NCBI GenBank assembly: GCA_903932155.1
Contig: CAIZFH010000069.1
Coordinates: forward strand, 1-52,729
Direction: 5' to 3'
DNA length: 52,729 nucleotides
Origin: an uncultured Granulicella sp.
GTDB taxonomy: Bacteria > Acidobacteriota > Terriglobia > Terriglobales > Acidobacteriaceae
Below, in pieces: positions 8,726-18,465 of the stretch (its first letter is position 1; every line of letters begins with the position of its first letter). The position numbers and the translations under genes are program-made. The notes beneath the pieces are model-generated. The model made no database searches, was not told the origin of the DNA, and saw only the letters and a program-made list of their open reading frames with translations.

Positions 8726-9007
8726 ATGGCAAATCATGTCTCCTCGCTGAAGCGCGCTCGTCAAACCGAAACCAAGACCGCAGCCAACCGCTCCAATAAG
8801 AGCAAACTGCGCAGCAGCCTGCGCACCCTGCGCGAGGCCATCGACGAAGGCAACAAGAAGACCCTCGCCGCTACCTATAGCGAGACAGTCTCCATCCTGG
8901 ACAAGAGCGTCCAGAAGGGCGTGTTGCACAAGAACACAGCCAGCCGCTACAAGGCCCGCCTCAACGCGCGCGTCAAGGCTGCCGTCGTTCCCACCAAAGC
9001 AGCCTAG
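8726..9007 (+). CDS. rpsT: 30S ribosomal protein S20
   Basis: The 93-residue basic protein begins [10 protein letters not shown] and continues with the S20 helical pattern (N-R-S-x-K-S-K-L-R, then the [13 protein letters not shown] motif near the C-terminus). S20 binds 16S rRNA in the body of the 30S subunit. The ATG at 8726 is the family start; an upstream in-frame extension to 8627 is not family-like. The ribosome binding site (AAAAGAG) is weak. A clean intrinsic terminator follows the stop, so the gene is monocistronic. Confidence 0.97.
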   Translation: MANHVSSLKRARQTETKTAANRSNKSKLRSSLRTLREAIDEGNKKTLAATYSETVSILDKSVQKGVLHKNTASRYKARLNARVKAAVVPTKAA

Positions 9008-9026
9008 AAATCTCTGGCATCGCAAA

Positions 9027-9056
9027 GCCAGCCCCGATCCAGTGGCTGGCCTTTTT
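9027..9056 (+). terminator. Rho-independent terminator of rpsT
   Basis: GCCAGC (9027-9032) pairs with GCTGGC (9045-9050) around a 12-base loop, followed by C and five T residues. It lies 20 bases after the rpsT stop and just before the 3' end of the convergent gene at 9065. Confidence 0.85.
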
Positions 9057-9064
9057 GCGTCTGC

Positions 9065-10720
9065 TCATTTGGACGAACTTCCGCCAGGCGTCTCATCCGG
9101 TCCATACAGCGTAGGTCGCGTGCGGCCCGTCCCCGGCTCCGGATCGCCCAGAACCACCGCTCCCGTCGTAACCGGCGCGCCCTGCTCTCCCATTGTTGCC
9201 GCAGTCTGCGCGGAAGAATCTGCTCCCGTGGCACTCCCCGTACTTGCCGCGATACCCGCAGTCGCCGCACTACTCGGCGCAGTCGGCGCACTGGACGAAA
9301 ACGTCGTACTGGCAGTATCCGTCGTCAGCGGTGTCGACACCCGCCCCAGCGACAGATCAATTCGCGCGCCAGCGTCCTTGGGAGCCATCGCCTCCGACTG
9401 TTTCACCGCTGCCTTGTCCTGCACTGTCAGCGGAGGCAGCGCATACACCTCCACCGCGGCCTCGCGTTCGGTGTACTCGTCGTAGTCCTTGGTGGCCGCA
9501 TGATGCACCAGCGTCTCGCGCACCACGGCCAGGCGCAGCCCGTCGGCAGACAGCGCAAAGTTCTGCCCCGCCCGCTCCACCGGCGTGCAGTCAATCCGGT
9601 ACAGCACCTTGCCGTTGTAGCTTTGCATTACGCGGACCTCCTGCTGGCTCACCATGCTCTCCGTCAGCGTCCCCCCCGGATCGAACGGGATGTTCACCAC
9701 AATCCTCCCCAGCGCAAATCGTCCTGCCGCCGGCGCGAAGGAATACGTCAGCGCAGTCTGCGTGTCCATAAAGTTCTGCTGCCACATCTCCTCGCCCTTC
9801 AGGTTGAAGCCCGCCAGCGACTGTTTCTCCACACTGCCCCTGCACCCAATGGCTACAAACTCACTGGGCCCGACAAAGGTGGATTGCGGAAAGCATGTCG
9901 TATCCCACTCCGCCAGCTCATCCACCTTGCCCGTGTGTTCGTTGAAATTGAATAGCCAGCGGTCCTTGCCGCCTTCGATCTCATCCAGAAATCCCGCCGT
10001 GGTCATCGGCAGCTCCACCACCATGCGCGCGCGAATCGCTCCCGCCGATGCAACCGCCAGATTGTCCGCGCCCGCGCCCGTACTGCTCAACCGGAAGAAA
10101 TTTAGCTGCACAGGAGCAGGGTCCGGATGCGCAGGATCGACCAGGGTCACGCCGTTCGCCACGCCTGGTGTGTTGGAAGTGCGATTGGTCGTCTGCACGG
10201 TCAACAGGTCCTTATCTGACGATACCTGCAATGCCACAAGGACCCGGTCGAAGCGCATCAGTGGATGCTCGCGAAACGCATCGCCCACGCCCATATCCTG
10301 CATCGGTGCAAGCACCATCAGCTGTTCACGCTCCCGCAGCAGAAACCGTCCTTGTCCCAGCTCCCACAGGTACTGCCCGCGATCGTGCATACGCCACTGG
10401 GTGTGCGCCAGTACCTTGCCGGACGGAATCTGTACCAGGGCCGCCCCAACCATCCGGTCATCGTCGTCCGGTGGATCGTTCGGCAGGCGTTCCATCAACT
10501 GGCGCAGGCCGAACGTGATCAACAGATGGTCTTGATCGACGAAGTGAACGGTCAGCATCGAGCTGCCCGCCAGCAGGAACTCCGGCAGAAGCGACTGATA
10601 GCCCATCGGGCCCAGCGGGATGCGTGCCACCTGTTCTGGATCGCGCGCCCGCGCCACGCCCGGCGCCAGCATCGCCCATGCCGCCAGCATCACCGTCACG
10701 CGTATGACCGCACTCTTCAT
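9065..10720 (-). CDS. Large secreted protein of unknown function, propeller-like
   Basis: The 551-residue protein carries a Sec signal peptide (residues 1-25, ending A-R-A). The body (~30-440) consists of repeated beta-rich stretches with phrases such as L-L-I-T-F-G-L-R and L-A-V-V-R-E that suggest a WD40/YVTN-like beta-propeller, but no diagnostic motif is strong enough to name one. The last ~100 residues are a low-complexity Ala/Ser/Thr/Gly tail typical of a disordered exported linker. The ATG at 10720 has no good ribosome binding site. It is convergent with rpsT and divergent from the M13 peptidase gene. Confidence 0.7.
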   Translation of the reverse strand: MKSAVIRVTVMLAAWAMLAPGVARARDPEQVARIPLGPMGYQSLLPEFLLAGSSMLTVHFVDQDHLLITFGLRQLMERLPNDPPDDDDRMVGAALVQIPSGKVLAHTQWRMHDRGQYLWELGQGRFLLREREQLMVLAPMQDMGVGDAFREHPLMRFDRVLVALQVSSDKDLLTVQTTNRTSNTPGVANGVTLVDPAHPDPAPVQLNFFRLSSTGAGADNLAVASAGAIRARMVVELPMTTAGFLDEIEGGKDRWLFNFNEHTGKVDELAEWDTTCFPQSTFVGPSEFVAIGCRGSVEKQSLAGFNLKGEEMWQQNFMDTQTALTYSFAPAAGRFALGRIVVNIPFDPGGTLTESMVSQQEVRVMQSYNGKVLYRIDCTPVERAGQNFALSADGLRLAVVRETLVHHAATKDYDEYTEREAAVEVYALPPLTVQDKAAVKQSEAMAPKDAGARIDLSLGRVSTPLTTDTASTTFSSSAPTAPSSAATAGIAASTGSATGADSSAQTAATMGEQGAPVTTGAVVLGDPEPGTGRTRPTLYGPDETPGGSSSK

Positions 10721-10874
10721 CGTCCAGTCCGCAGCCCCTCATGGCGATATAAGATCGCACTTAGAGCGATAATAGAAGACTGAGTCGCATTGCTGCTTGG
10801 TTACTGCCTCTGGTTGCCTCTTTGGCACCCTAGCCGCCAGCCCCACAAATTATCTACGCACGGAGAATCCACGC

Positions 10875-12995
10875 ATGAGCACTACATCCAACCCCCTCGC
10901 CACGCAGCGCACCGCCATCCGTCGCGCCCTTTGGCTCAGCGCAATCGCAGCCCTTGCCTGCCTCGTTCTCGCTCCCTGTGCGCTTGCCCAGCAGAAACCT
11001 GCACCCGCTGCCGCCGCGTCCGCTAACGAGAAGACCCTGCCCGGCCTCGACCTCTCCTCCATGGACCTCTCGGCCGATCCCTGCACCGACATGTATAAGT
11101 ACGCCTGCGGCAACTTCAACACCAACCACCCCATTCCCGCCGATATGCCAGACGTCAATCCCTTCGTTGTCCTCTACAACGTCAACACCCAGGAGTTGAA
11201 CGACATTCTGCAGAAGGCGCAGGCTGGCGGCGCATCGCGTTCCCCAGACGAGCAGAAGATCGGCGACTACTTCAAGGCCTGCATGGACACCTCCGCCATC
11301 GATACCGCAGGCCTCAAGCCCATCCAGCCGTTGCTGGACAAGATCGCCGCCGTCAACCCAGCCAACCGCGCGCAATTCGCCGCCCTCCTTGGCGAGTTGC
11401 AGCGCATAGGCGTCAACGCCTTCTTCGGATACGGCGAACAGCAGGACTTCAAGGATGCAACCAAGCAGATCGCCTTTGTCCAGCAGGGCGGCCTGGGACT
11501 GCCGGAGAAGGACTACTACCTGCGCACCGGTGACAAGGACGTCCAGATCCGCACACAATACCTGGCCCACGTCGCCAAGATGCTCGCACTGGCCGGCAGC
11601 ACGCCCGCGCAGGCCAAGATCGACGCCGCCAACATCATGACCCTGGAGACCGCCCTGGCCAAGGCATCGCTCGGCGTCGTCGACCTGCGCGAGCCGGAAA
11701 AAACCTATCACCTGCAGCCCATTGCCACCTTCATGGCCGTCTCCGGCCCCAGCTTCACAGACTTTGAAGACGCTATCCACTCTCCGCGTGTCACAGAGAT
11801 CAATAACTCCACGCCCGATTTCTGGCCTGAATTGAAGAACCAGTTCAATTCAGCTGGAACGGCAACCATCCAGGCCTATCTCCGCTACCAGCTCCTTACC
11901 ACGGAGGCGCACGACCTGCCCCACGCTTTCGATGATGAAAACTTCGATTTCTATGGGCGCATCCTCAATGGCCAGCCGGAACAGCGCGCCCGCTGGAAGC
12001 GTTGCTCCAACGCAGTAAACACCGCCATCGGCGAGGCCCTGGGCAAGGTCTACGTCAGCCAGTACTTCGCCGGCGACAGCAAAGCCAAGATGTTGCAGAT
12101 GGTGCGTGACATCGAGACCGCTATGGGCCAGGACATCGACCAGATCGACTGGATGTCGCCCACCACCAAGGCGCGCGCCCACGAAAAGCTCTCCGCCGTG
12201 GCCGACAAAATCGGCTATCCCGACAAGTGGCGCGATTATTCCAAACTCACCATCGCGCCCAACGACGCCCTGGGCAACCAGATGCGCGCCGACGCCTTCG
12301 AGAACGACCGCCAACTCAATAAAATCGGCAAGCCCGTTGACCACCAGGAGTGGGGCATGACGCCACCCACCGTCAACGCCTACTACGATGACAGCATGAA
12401 CGACATCAACTTCCCAGCCGGGATCCTGCAACCGCCCTTTTTCGACCGCACCCAGGATGACGCAGTCAACTACGGCCACGCCGGTGCCGTTATCGGCCAC
12501 GAACTCACCCACGGCTTCGACGACGAGGGCCGCAAGTTCGACGCCAAGGGCAACCTCGACGACTGGTGGACCGCAGCCGACCTCAAGAACTTCACCACCC
12601 GCACCGATTGTGAAGTCAACGAATACAACTCCTTTACCGCTGTGGATGACGTGCATGTCAACGGTAAGCTCACCCTGGGTGAGAACACCGCAGACAACGG
12701 TGGCCTTATGCTCGCCTTCATGGCCTACCTGCAGCGCGCCAAGGACAACCACATCGATGTCAACGCCAAGGTCAACGGCTTCACTGGCCCGCAGCGCTTC
12801 TACATCGGTTTTGCGCAGAACTGGTGCCAGAACACGCGCCCCGAGCAGGTCCGCGAACAAGTGCTGCAAGACCCCCACTCCCCCGACCGCTTCCGTGTCA
12901 ACGGAGTTGTGGTCAATCAACCCGGCTTTGCTCCCGCCTTCGGCTGCAAACAGGGAGCACCCATGGTCCCCGTCAACAGTTGCCGCGTCTGGTAG
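10875..12995 (+). CDS. M13-family zinc metallopeptidase (PepO/neprilysin-like)
   Basis: This exported endopeptidase is 706 residues from the ATG at 10875, which is preceded by GGAG. A signal peptide with a long N-region ends near C-A-L-A-Q-Q (about residue 40). The zinc site H-E-L-T-H is at 542-546 and the third ligand is E603 in E-N-T-A-D-N-G-G. The substrate-binding N-A-Y-Y-D-D-S and the terminal C-R-V-W, an almost invariant M13 ending, are also present. The expected N-terminal domain motif D-P-C-x-D-x-Y-x-Y-A-C-G-x-F is at about residue 70. All catalytic elements are intact, so an active oligopeptidase in the periplasm or outside the cell is likely. Confidence 0.95.
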   Translation: MSTTSNPLATQRTAIRRALWLSAIAALACLVLAPCALAQQKPAPAAAASANEKTLPGLDLSSMDLSADPCTDMYKYACGNFNTNHPIPADMPDVNPFVVLYNVNTQELNDILQKAQAGGASRSPDEQKIGDYFKACMDTSAIDTAGLKPIQPLLDKIAAVNPANRAQFAALLGELQRIGVNAFFGYGEQQDFKDATKQIAFVQQGGLGLPEKDYYLRTGDKDVQIRTQYLAHVAKMLALAGSTPAQAKIDAANIMTLETALAKASLGVVDLREPEKTYHLQPIATFMAVSGPSFTDFEDAIHSPRVTEINNSTPDFWPELKNQFNSAGTATIQAYLRYQLLTTEAHDLPHAFDDENFDFYGRILNGQPEQRARWKRCSNAVNTAIGEALGKVYVSQYFAGDSKAKMLQMVRDIETAMGQDIDQIDWMSPTTKARAHEKLSAVADKIGYPDKWRDYSKLTIAPNDALGNQMRADAFENDRQLNKIGKPVDHQEWGMTPPTVNAYYDDSMNDINFPAGILQPPFFDRTQDDAVNYGHAGAVIGHELTHGFDDEGRKFDAKGNLDDWWTAADLKNFTTRTDCEVNEYNSFTAVDDVHVNGKLTLGENTADNGGLMLAFMAYLQRAKDNHIDVNAKVNGFTGPQRFYIGFAQNWCQNTRPEQVREQVLQDPHSPDRFRVNGVVVNQPGFAPAFGCKQGAPMVPVNSCRVW

Positions 12996-13012
12996 TCCTT
13001 CCCTCTAGAATC

Positions 13013-13056
13013 GGGTGCCCCATCCATGACGCAGCCTCATCGCGGCATGGGTGGGG
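13013..13056 (+). repeat. Intergenic palindrome, GGGTGCCCC family, copy 1
   Basis: The head GGGTGCCCC starts at 13013. CCCCATCCATG (13018-13028) pairs with CATGGGTGGGG (13046-13056), giving 11 pairs with one G-T wobble and a 17-base loop. It lies 18 bases after the M13 peptidase stop and may end its transcript, although no T-run follows. Two relatives occur at 34386-34426 and 38176-38220. Confidence 0.7.
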
Positions 13057-13102
13057 TTGGAGACTGGGTCGACATTCTAGTCATTGTGATAGCATCCGTG
13101 GC

Positions 13103-14674
13103 ATGAATTCTGAAGGATCCATCACTCGCAGAGACTTTGTGAAAACCGCCTCTCTGGCAACCACCGCCATTACGACTGGCCTCGGCCTGCAGACGATGAG
13201 CGCCCGCGCCGCAGCCCCTGATACCCAGCCCACGCTGCCGAAGACCCTGATCGGAATTCAGGTTGAAGTGAATTCGCTGCAGAACAACCTGGTCAAGTTC
13301 CTCGACGATGTGCAGACCCGCTCCAGCGTTAACACGCTCATGATGCACTGCGTTCCATTCGAGGCCTCGTGGGCAGGAATGGACCGGGCGAGCAACCCGC
13401 TGGGAAACTTTGCCACCGCCCATCCGCAGTACTATCGCGACATCAAAATGCAGCCTCAAGCCCTGGGCGCGGCCGACTTCAACCTTCCCGACCAGTTTCA
13501 GAAGATCCGCGAAGAGACGAAGAAACGCGGGATGAAGATTATTCCGTGGATGGAGGAGGACAATCGGGCGCGGCCGGCGATCAAGGGATTTGACGAGCTG
13601 TATGAAGTGGATTTGTACGGGCGGCGAACTTCAAAACATCCGGGAGGCCCGTGCCTGAACAACCCCTATTTCCGCAATCTCCTAGTCGCACAAGTCAACG
13701 ATTTCGTCCGTTCCTACGACGTGGATGGGATACAGCGGGGAACCGAACGACAGGGGCCGTTGGGCAATGCGCTCGGTGCGTGGCATCATGGCGGCGATCC
13801 TGGGCACAGCGATCCGGGTCAAACTTCCTGCTTCTGCGAATATTGCGCGGCCAAGGCGGCCAAGCAGGGCATCAATATGGATCGGGTGAAGAAGGCGTAT
13901 CTGGCGCTGGAGCCATTTGTGCGAAACGGACGCGCGGGCAAGCGTCCGGTGGACGGATATTTTGTGGAGTTCTGGCGGCTGCTGCTGAAGAATCCGGAGC
14001 TGCTGATCTGGGAGGAGTTCTGGTCCGAGAGCATGCGCGAGACGCAGCGGCTGGTTTCCAGCACGGCGAAGGCGGGCAAGCCGGGGATTCCGGTGGGATA
14101 CCACATCTGGCAGAACATCTCCTTCAGCCCGTTCTACCGCGCCGAGCAGGATTACCGCACCTTCACGGAGTATGCCGATTTCCTCAAGCCAGCCACATAC
14201 GACAATCCGGCGGGCGAGCGCATGGCCTCGTTTGTGGACAGCGTGACGCAGAATATGTTCGGAGACCTGAGCCATCAGCAGATGCTGGACTTTGAATACA
14301 GCGTGCTGGGGTTGAAGGAAAAATCGTATGCAGAGCTGACGGGCCGTCCCGCGCCTGGCGCGCAAGCTCAACCGGCGGGACAGGCGGCTGCGGCGGCTCC
14401 GCGCGCGGCCAATCCACGGTTCTCCAGCGATTATGTGTACGAAGAGACAAAACGTGCCGTGGATGGGGTCGTCGGCTCCAGCACACGGATTACTCCGGGG
14501 CTGGGGATCAATATTCAGGAGCATAACAGCACTCCGGAGAGCGTCCGCGATTGCGTTGAAGCCATCTTCCGGGCCGGCGGCAGCGGCCTGGTCCTCTCCA
14601 CGGCCTACTCAGCCATGGGGCCGGAAAACCTCAGCGCGGTCGGTGCAACCCTTCGCGAACTTAAATTAGTCTGA
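13103..14674 (+). CDS. Tat-exported protein, putative TIM-barrel glycoside-hydrolase-like
   Basis: The 523-residue protein has a twin-arginine signal (S-I-T-R-R-D-F-V-K, residues 6-14, then A-T-T-A-I-T-T-G-L-G and a cleavage region near A-R-A-A-A). The body contains phrases typical of barrel strands in sugar-acting enzymes: M-K-I-I-P-W-M-E-E-D-N, S-Y-D-V-D-G-I-Q-R-G and F-L-K-P-A-T-Y-D-N. A C-F-C-E-Y-C cluster sits in the middle. I infer a family-10-like or uncharacterised hydrolase fold but cannot name catalytic residues with confidence. An Ala/Pro/Gln-rich insertion lies near residues 420-440. It follows the M13 gene by 107 bases. Confidence 0.7.
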   Translation: MNSEGSITRRDFVKTASLATTAITTGLGLQTMSARAAAPDTQPTLPKTLIGIQVEVNSLQNNLVKFLDDVQTRSSVNTLMMHCVPFEASWAGMDRASNPLGNFATAHPQYYRDIKMQPQALGAADFNLPDQFQKIREETKKRGMKIIPWMEEDNRARPAIKGFDELYEVDLYGRRTSKHPGGPCLNNPYFRNLLVAQVNDFVRSYDVDGIQRGTERQGPLGNALGAWHHGGDPGHSDPGQTSCFCEYCAAKAAKQGINMDRVKKAYLALEPFVRNGRAGKRPVDGYFVEFWRLLLKNPELLIWEEFWSESMRETQRLVSSTAKAGKPGIPVGYHIWQNISFSPFYRAEQDYRTFTEYADFLKPATYDNPAGERMASFVDSVTQNMFGDLSHQQMLDFEYSVLGLKEKSYAELTGRPAPGAQAQPAGQAAAAAPRAANPRFSSDYVYEETKRAVDGVVGSSTRITPGLGINIQEHNSTPESVRDCVEAIFRAGGSGLVLSTAYSAMGPENLSAVGATLRELKLV

Positions 14675-14758
14675 TCATCACATTCGCTCAACAGAAGTCC
14701 CGGATGGCCTTTATCGAGATGGCTCCACGCACCCTGCTGTCCGTTCTACTCATCCTCT

Positions 14759-15706
14759 ATGCCTCCTTTGATTAAATCCCGCACACTCGGCTTCGCTGCC
14801 TGCGCCCTGGCCAGCTCGCTGTGGGGCTGCGGCTTCTTCTTCGGCAAGATCGCCCTCACCGAAATGAACGTCGGCGCCATGGTCCTCTACCGATTCCTCT
14901 TTGCCACTCTCGCCCTCATCCCGCTGCTCCTGCTCCATCGGCCACGCTTTACCCGCGCAGACTGGGGACTGTTACTGCTCGCCTCTTTCCTGGGAATACC
15001 GCTCCAGTTCCTCATCCAGTTCTCCGGCCTCGCCCTTACCACCGTCTCCCATGCGTCGCTGATGGTGGGCACCATGCCGGTCATTCTTGCCGTCGGCGCA
15101 ACCCTATTCGCCCACGAGCGCATGGACCGCATCGGCTGGTTCGCCCTCGCCCTCTCCACCTTCGGTGCCGCGCTCATCGCCCTCAGCGCTCACGGCACAG
15201 CTGCTCGGCAAGCCCTCGACCCATCCGGCCCTACCCTCGCTGGTGATCTGCTCGTCGTCCTCTCCCTGGTCGTCGCGCTAGCCTGGATTCTCATCAACAA
15301 GCGCCTGATGCAGCACCACAGTCCCATCACTGTCACGGCCTACGGCATCGCCTGCGGCACGGCGATGCTCCTCGTCTGCGTCCCACTGATCTATAACCAG
15401 CCCTTTGGCCCGCCGCACCTCTCTGCCATCACCCCCAAGGTCTGGCTCGCTCTCGCCGCCAGCGGACTGCTCTGCACCGCCTCCACCACCCTGCTCTGGA
15501 ACTGGGGACTCACCCAGGTCGCCGCATCGCAGGCCGGAGTTCTGCTCAATATGGAACCTCTCATCGGTTCGCTGCTCGGCGTCTTTCTGCTGCGCGAGAG
15601 CCTCGGCCCCAGCGCCCGCACAGGAGGCACGCTCATCCTCGCCGCAGCCCTCATCATCACTACTAGCTCGCGCACGCGCAGTCGCGAACAGCTTCCCCTC
15701 ACGTGA
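14759..15706 (+). CDS. EamA/DMT-family transporter
   Basis: The 315-residue protein has ten hydrophobic helices arranged as two EamA repeats (residues ~10-140 and ~165-300). The first opens with S-S-L-W-G-C-G-F-F-F-G-K, and the second ends with the usual L-x-x-x-P-L-x-x-x-L-L-G-x-x-x-L-x-E-x-L pattern (M-E-P-L-I-G-S-L-L-G-V-F-L-L-R-E). These carriers export amino acids or other metabolites; the substrate cannot be read from sequence. The ATG at 14759 has no strong ribosome binding site. Confidence 0.9.
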   Translation: MPPLIKSRTLGFAACALASSLWGCGFFFGKIALTEMNVGAMVLYRFLFATLALIPLLLLHRPRFTRADWGLLLLASFLGIPLQFLIQFSGLALTTVSHASLMVGTMPVILAVGATLFAHERMDRIGWFALALSTFGAALIALSAHGTAARQALDPSGPTLAGDLLVVLSLVVALAWILINKRLMQHHSPITVTAYGIACGTAMLLVCVPLIYNQPFGPPHLSAITPKVWLALAASGLLCTASTTLLWNWGLTQVAASQAGVLLNMEPLIGSLLGVFLLRESLGPSARTGGTLILAAALIITTSSRTRSREQLPLT

Positions 15707-15790
15707 CCGGCAAAATGTTTGGGGTGCATGGTTCCAGAAATGAGGTTCAAAAGACGAGGTTCATGGTTCGGAGTTCCGGTGCAGCACTTC

Positions 15791-16939
15791 TTATCCGCGT
15801 ATTACATCCAGATAAGTCTTCGCAATCTCATCGGCAAACCGCTGGCGCGAGAAGTTCTGCAGCACATTCTCGCGGGCCGACGCTCCCATGCGGCTCGCTT
15901 CTTCCGGATTGTCGATCAAGCGGATCAATGCATCGGCGAGTTCTTTGCTGTTGCCGTGATGATGCAAATAGCCGTTAATGCCGGGTGTAATAATCTCTGG
16001 AATTCCGCCAACCGAGGTCGCCACAACCGGTTTGCCCATTGCCATGGCCTCCAGAATGCTCAACGGGAAACCCTCGCGATGAGTGCAGAGAACGCAGATA
16101 TCCATGGCGGCAATCAGGCGAGTCACGTCCGTGCGATGTCCAGTAAAAATAAATCGGTCGGCAATACCCAATTCGTTCAGTTTTTTGACGACCTCGGCGT
16201 AGTGATTGCGGTTCAGTTCCTCCAGGGAGTTGTCCCCCACTATGAGAAAGCGAGTATTCGGATGTTTGCCAAGAATCTCGACTGCTGCATCAGCCAACGT
16301 GAAGTAGTCCTTCACAGGAGCAACGCGCGCAATCATCCCAACCAGAACGGATCCATCCGGAAGCCCAAATTCACGTCGGACGGATGCGCTGCTCTCCGTG
16401 GTATCCACGTTTGGGACCTCGACCGCGTCATAGATCACGCGCGTCTTGCTGGCAGGCAGCGACATAGCAAAACTCTGCCGCGATTCTTTAGATACGAAGA
16501 TGAATTGATGAACTGGCCAAAGACAAAGCTTCTGTCGCAGATCGAGATGCGGATTGGCGCTACGGATTTGACACACAATCCGAGAGCGCGCAAGGATGGC
16601 GGCAAGACTATTGTGATAGGCCGCTTTTACGTCCTGAAAGTGGACAATATCCGCACCAACCTGTCGAATCTGACCTGCTACAACCTTCGATTCTTTAAAG
16701 AATCTCCCCCCATGGCGCAGGCTTGGCTCCGGCAAGTTGTAGGTCACCGTTTTAATTCCAAGCTTCTCAAACGCCTCCCGCAAAGCTAACGCATCGGGCA
16801 GACAGAATGCGACATGCCGAAACTGCTGGGCTGTCGCTTCCACCATGCGAAGGGTTGCAATCTCGACCCCGCCCATACCGCTCCATGGCATGAAATGCGC
16901 AATTGTAAGCGCATGATTGGCTCCTGCATTACCGCTCAT
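15791..16939 (-). CDS. Glycosyltransferase family 4
   Basis: The 382-residue protein has a GT-B fold. The N-terminal domain opens with I-A-H-F-M-P-W-S-G-M-G-G-V-E (Gly-rich acceptor loop), and the C-terminal nucleotide-sugar site has V-G-M-I-A-R-V-A-P-V-K-D and the E-x7-E motif in R-E-G-F-P-L-S-I-L-E-A-M-A. It probably adds one sugar to a lipid-linked repeat unit at the inner face of the membrane. It overlaps the upstream flippase gene by four bases (ATGA), so the two are translationally coupled. Confidence 0.93.
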   Translation of the reverse strand: MSGNAGANHALTIAHFMPWSGMGGVEIATLRMVEATAQQFRHVAFCLPDALALREAFEKLGIKTVTYNLPEPSLRHGGRFFKESKVVAGQIRQVGADIVHFQDVKAAYHNSLAAILARSRIVCQIRSANPHLDLRQKLCLWPVHQFIFVSKESRQSFAMSLPASKTRVIYDAVEVPNVDTTESSASVRREFGLPDGSVLVGMIARVAPVKDYFTLADAAVEILGKHPNTRFLIVGDNSLEELNRNHYAEVVKKLNELGIADRFIFTGHRTDVTRLIAAMDICVLCTHREGFPLSILEAMAMGKPVVATSVGGIPEIITPGINGYLHHHGNSKELADALIRLIDNPEEASRMGASARENVLQNFSRQRFADEIAKTYLDVIRG

Positions 16940-18465
16940 GGCTTTGCCTCCGCTAAGAAATAAGCCCGTATCTTAGGGAATATCTGATTGCGTACATAAT
17001 CCCGGAATACCACTGCAATCGTAATAAAGAAGATTGGTAATACAGCGATCACCTGGAGGAAAAAGACAGCGAGATTATGCGCCGGGAAGCGGACATTGAC
17101 GGCGTATGTGGCAATGGCGAATGGAATCGAGGACAAGTACACCGGTGCCCACACTTTCCCTACTACATCCGTGTAACTCAGCCCCACTAATTTGGAGACG
17201 TAACTTGGCCACAGCACGACATGCACAACCAGGCTGGGTATCAGGGTCCCAATCGCCACTCCGTAAATCCCATACCAATGAACCAGGATAATGCTGAGCG
17301 CAAGGTTCGCAACGCCTTCCCCAATCGCCCATATCGCGATCTTCTTATGCATTTCGATCCCGAATGCGATCGACCCCCCGGTACGGTTCGCAAAAGAAAA
17401 CAGAAGCGCTGTGCAAAGAATAACCAGGACCGTCCCCGATCTGTGTGAATACTGTGGCCCGATCCAAAGGCCAATAAAGCTGGGGCCGCGCAGGATCAGA
17501 GTAATCAGGATTGGCAGCGAGACCACCAGCGTGGCGCGCGTGCCGTTTTTGTATAGGGCCAACAGCCGGGTTGTGTCACCTGCTGCTTCATAGGTACTCG
17601 CCGCCGGTACGAAGGTTGCTCCCATCGCACCTACTATCTGGTCGGCATAGCGGCACAATGCATTGGCATATCCATAGGGAGTGACCGCGGCGGCTGAGAC
17701 AAACGCGCCGACTACAAGATTATCCGTCTGATAGACCAGTCGTATCGCTACTGTAGTAAGAAATGCGTAGGAACTATAGGTCCAGATTCGCTTCAACGTC
17801 TCTATCTTCGGTTTATTGATTTGAATTCGGAGCTCGGGGTAGAGTCGGCGCGCAATCCAAACCAGAAGTGCGTTGTAGACCAAGGTTGCTATCAGCTCAC
17901 AGACAGCGATGGCTACAATTCCATGCCCAGTACGCAATACATACACGACACCAATCACACGTACGGCTGTCTGCACCAGGGCAGCATAATTTTGTAGATC
18001 ATACCTGTTGAGCGCGGAAAGCACCCCTCCAACGACTCCGACCGACATGGAGATCGCCGCCGTCGCGCCGATCAGTAAAACGGCCTCCCTCGCATCGCTC
18101 GCCAATGCGGTGGGAACCTTGAATATGTGCGGAAATACCGCTGCTAGTCCCGCGCTCAACACAAAGATCAGCACGCTGATCTGTATCCGCACCCAAAGCG
18201 CGGCAGATATTGCCTCGGAAGAGCTCTGATGGTCCTGTTGTGTGTGCCCCTTGGAGACAAATCTCAGGACAGAGCTTTGCATCCCCAGGTCGAGAAGGCC
18301 AAAGTATGCCACAGCGGAGACAGCCATCATCCAGACGCCAACCGCGATGTCTCCCAGGCGATGCAGTATAAATGGCGCAAGAAATAATGCGACCGCCATA
18401 CTGGCAATTGTGCCAAACCAGTTAAACAGCACGTTTCGAGCGATATGTCTTACTCGCAACTGCAA
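16936..18465 (-). CDS. Polysaccharide flippase, Wzx/MATE-like family
   Basis: The 509-residue protein has about 12-14 hydrophobic helices across its full length. The N-terminus has L-x-x-x-F-I-L-H-R-L-G-D-I-A-V-G-V-W and L-L-D-L-G-M-Q-S-S-V-L-R-F-V-S, typical of polysaccharide biosynthesis (Wzx-type) flippases, which move lipid-linked oligosaccharide across the inner membrane. The start codon is TTG at 18465, supported by AAAGGAG 9 bases upstream; no ATG is available nearby. It is coupled to the following GT4 gene. Confidence 0.92.
   Translation of the reverse strand: MQLRVRHIARNVLFNWFGTIASMAVALFLAPFILHRLGDIAVGVWMMAVSAVAYFGLLDLGMQSSVLRFVSKGHTQQDHQSSSEAISAALWVRIQISVLIFVLSAGLAAVFPHIFKVPTALASDAREAVLLIGATAAISMSVGVVGGVLSALNRYDLQNYAALVQTAVRVIGVVYVLRTGHGIVAIAVCELIATLVYNALLVWIARRLYPELRIQINKPKIETLKRIWTYSSYAFLTTVAIRLVYQTDNLVVGAFVSAAAVTPYGYANALCRYADQIVGAMGATFVPAASTYEAAGDTTRLLALYKNGTRATLVVSLPILITLILRGPSFIGLWIGPQYSHRSGTVLVILCTALLFSFANRTGGSIAFGIEMHKKIAIWAIGEGVANLALSIILVHWYGIYGVAIGTLIPSLVVHVVLWPSYVSKLVGLSYTDVVGKVWAPVYLSSIPFAIATYAVNVRFPAHNLAVFFLQVIAVLPIFFITIAVVFRDYVRNQIFPKIRAYFLAEAKP

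Noticed and set aside
11850-12920. 356-codon minus-strand frame
   Set aside because: It is antisense to the M13 peptidase, whose catalytic motifs prove the plus-strand frame.
14704-14775. Short plus-strand frame with a hydrophobic product just before the EamA gene
   Set aside because: Only 23 codons, overlapping the EamA start, with no ribosome binding site; probably chance.
15719-16789. 356-codon plus-strand frame
   Set aside because: It is antisense to the GT4 gene at 15791-16939, which has conserved motifs and is coupled to the flippase gene.
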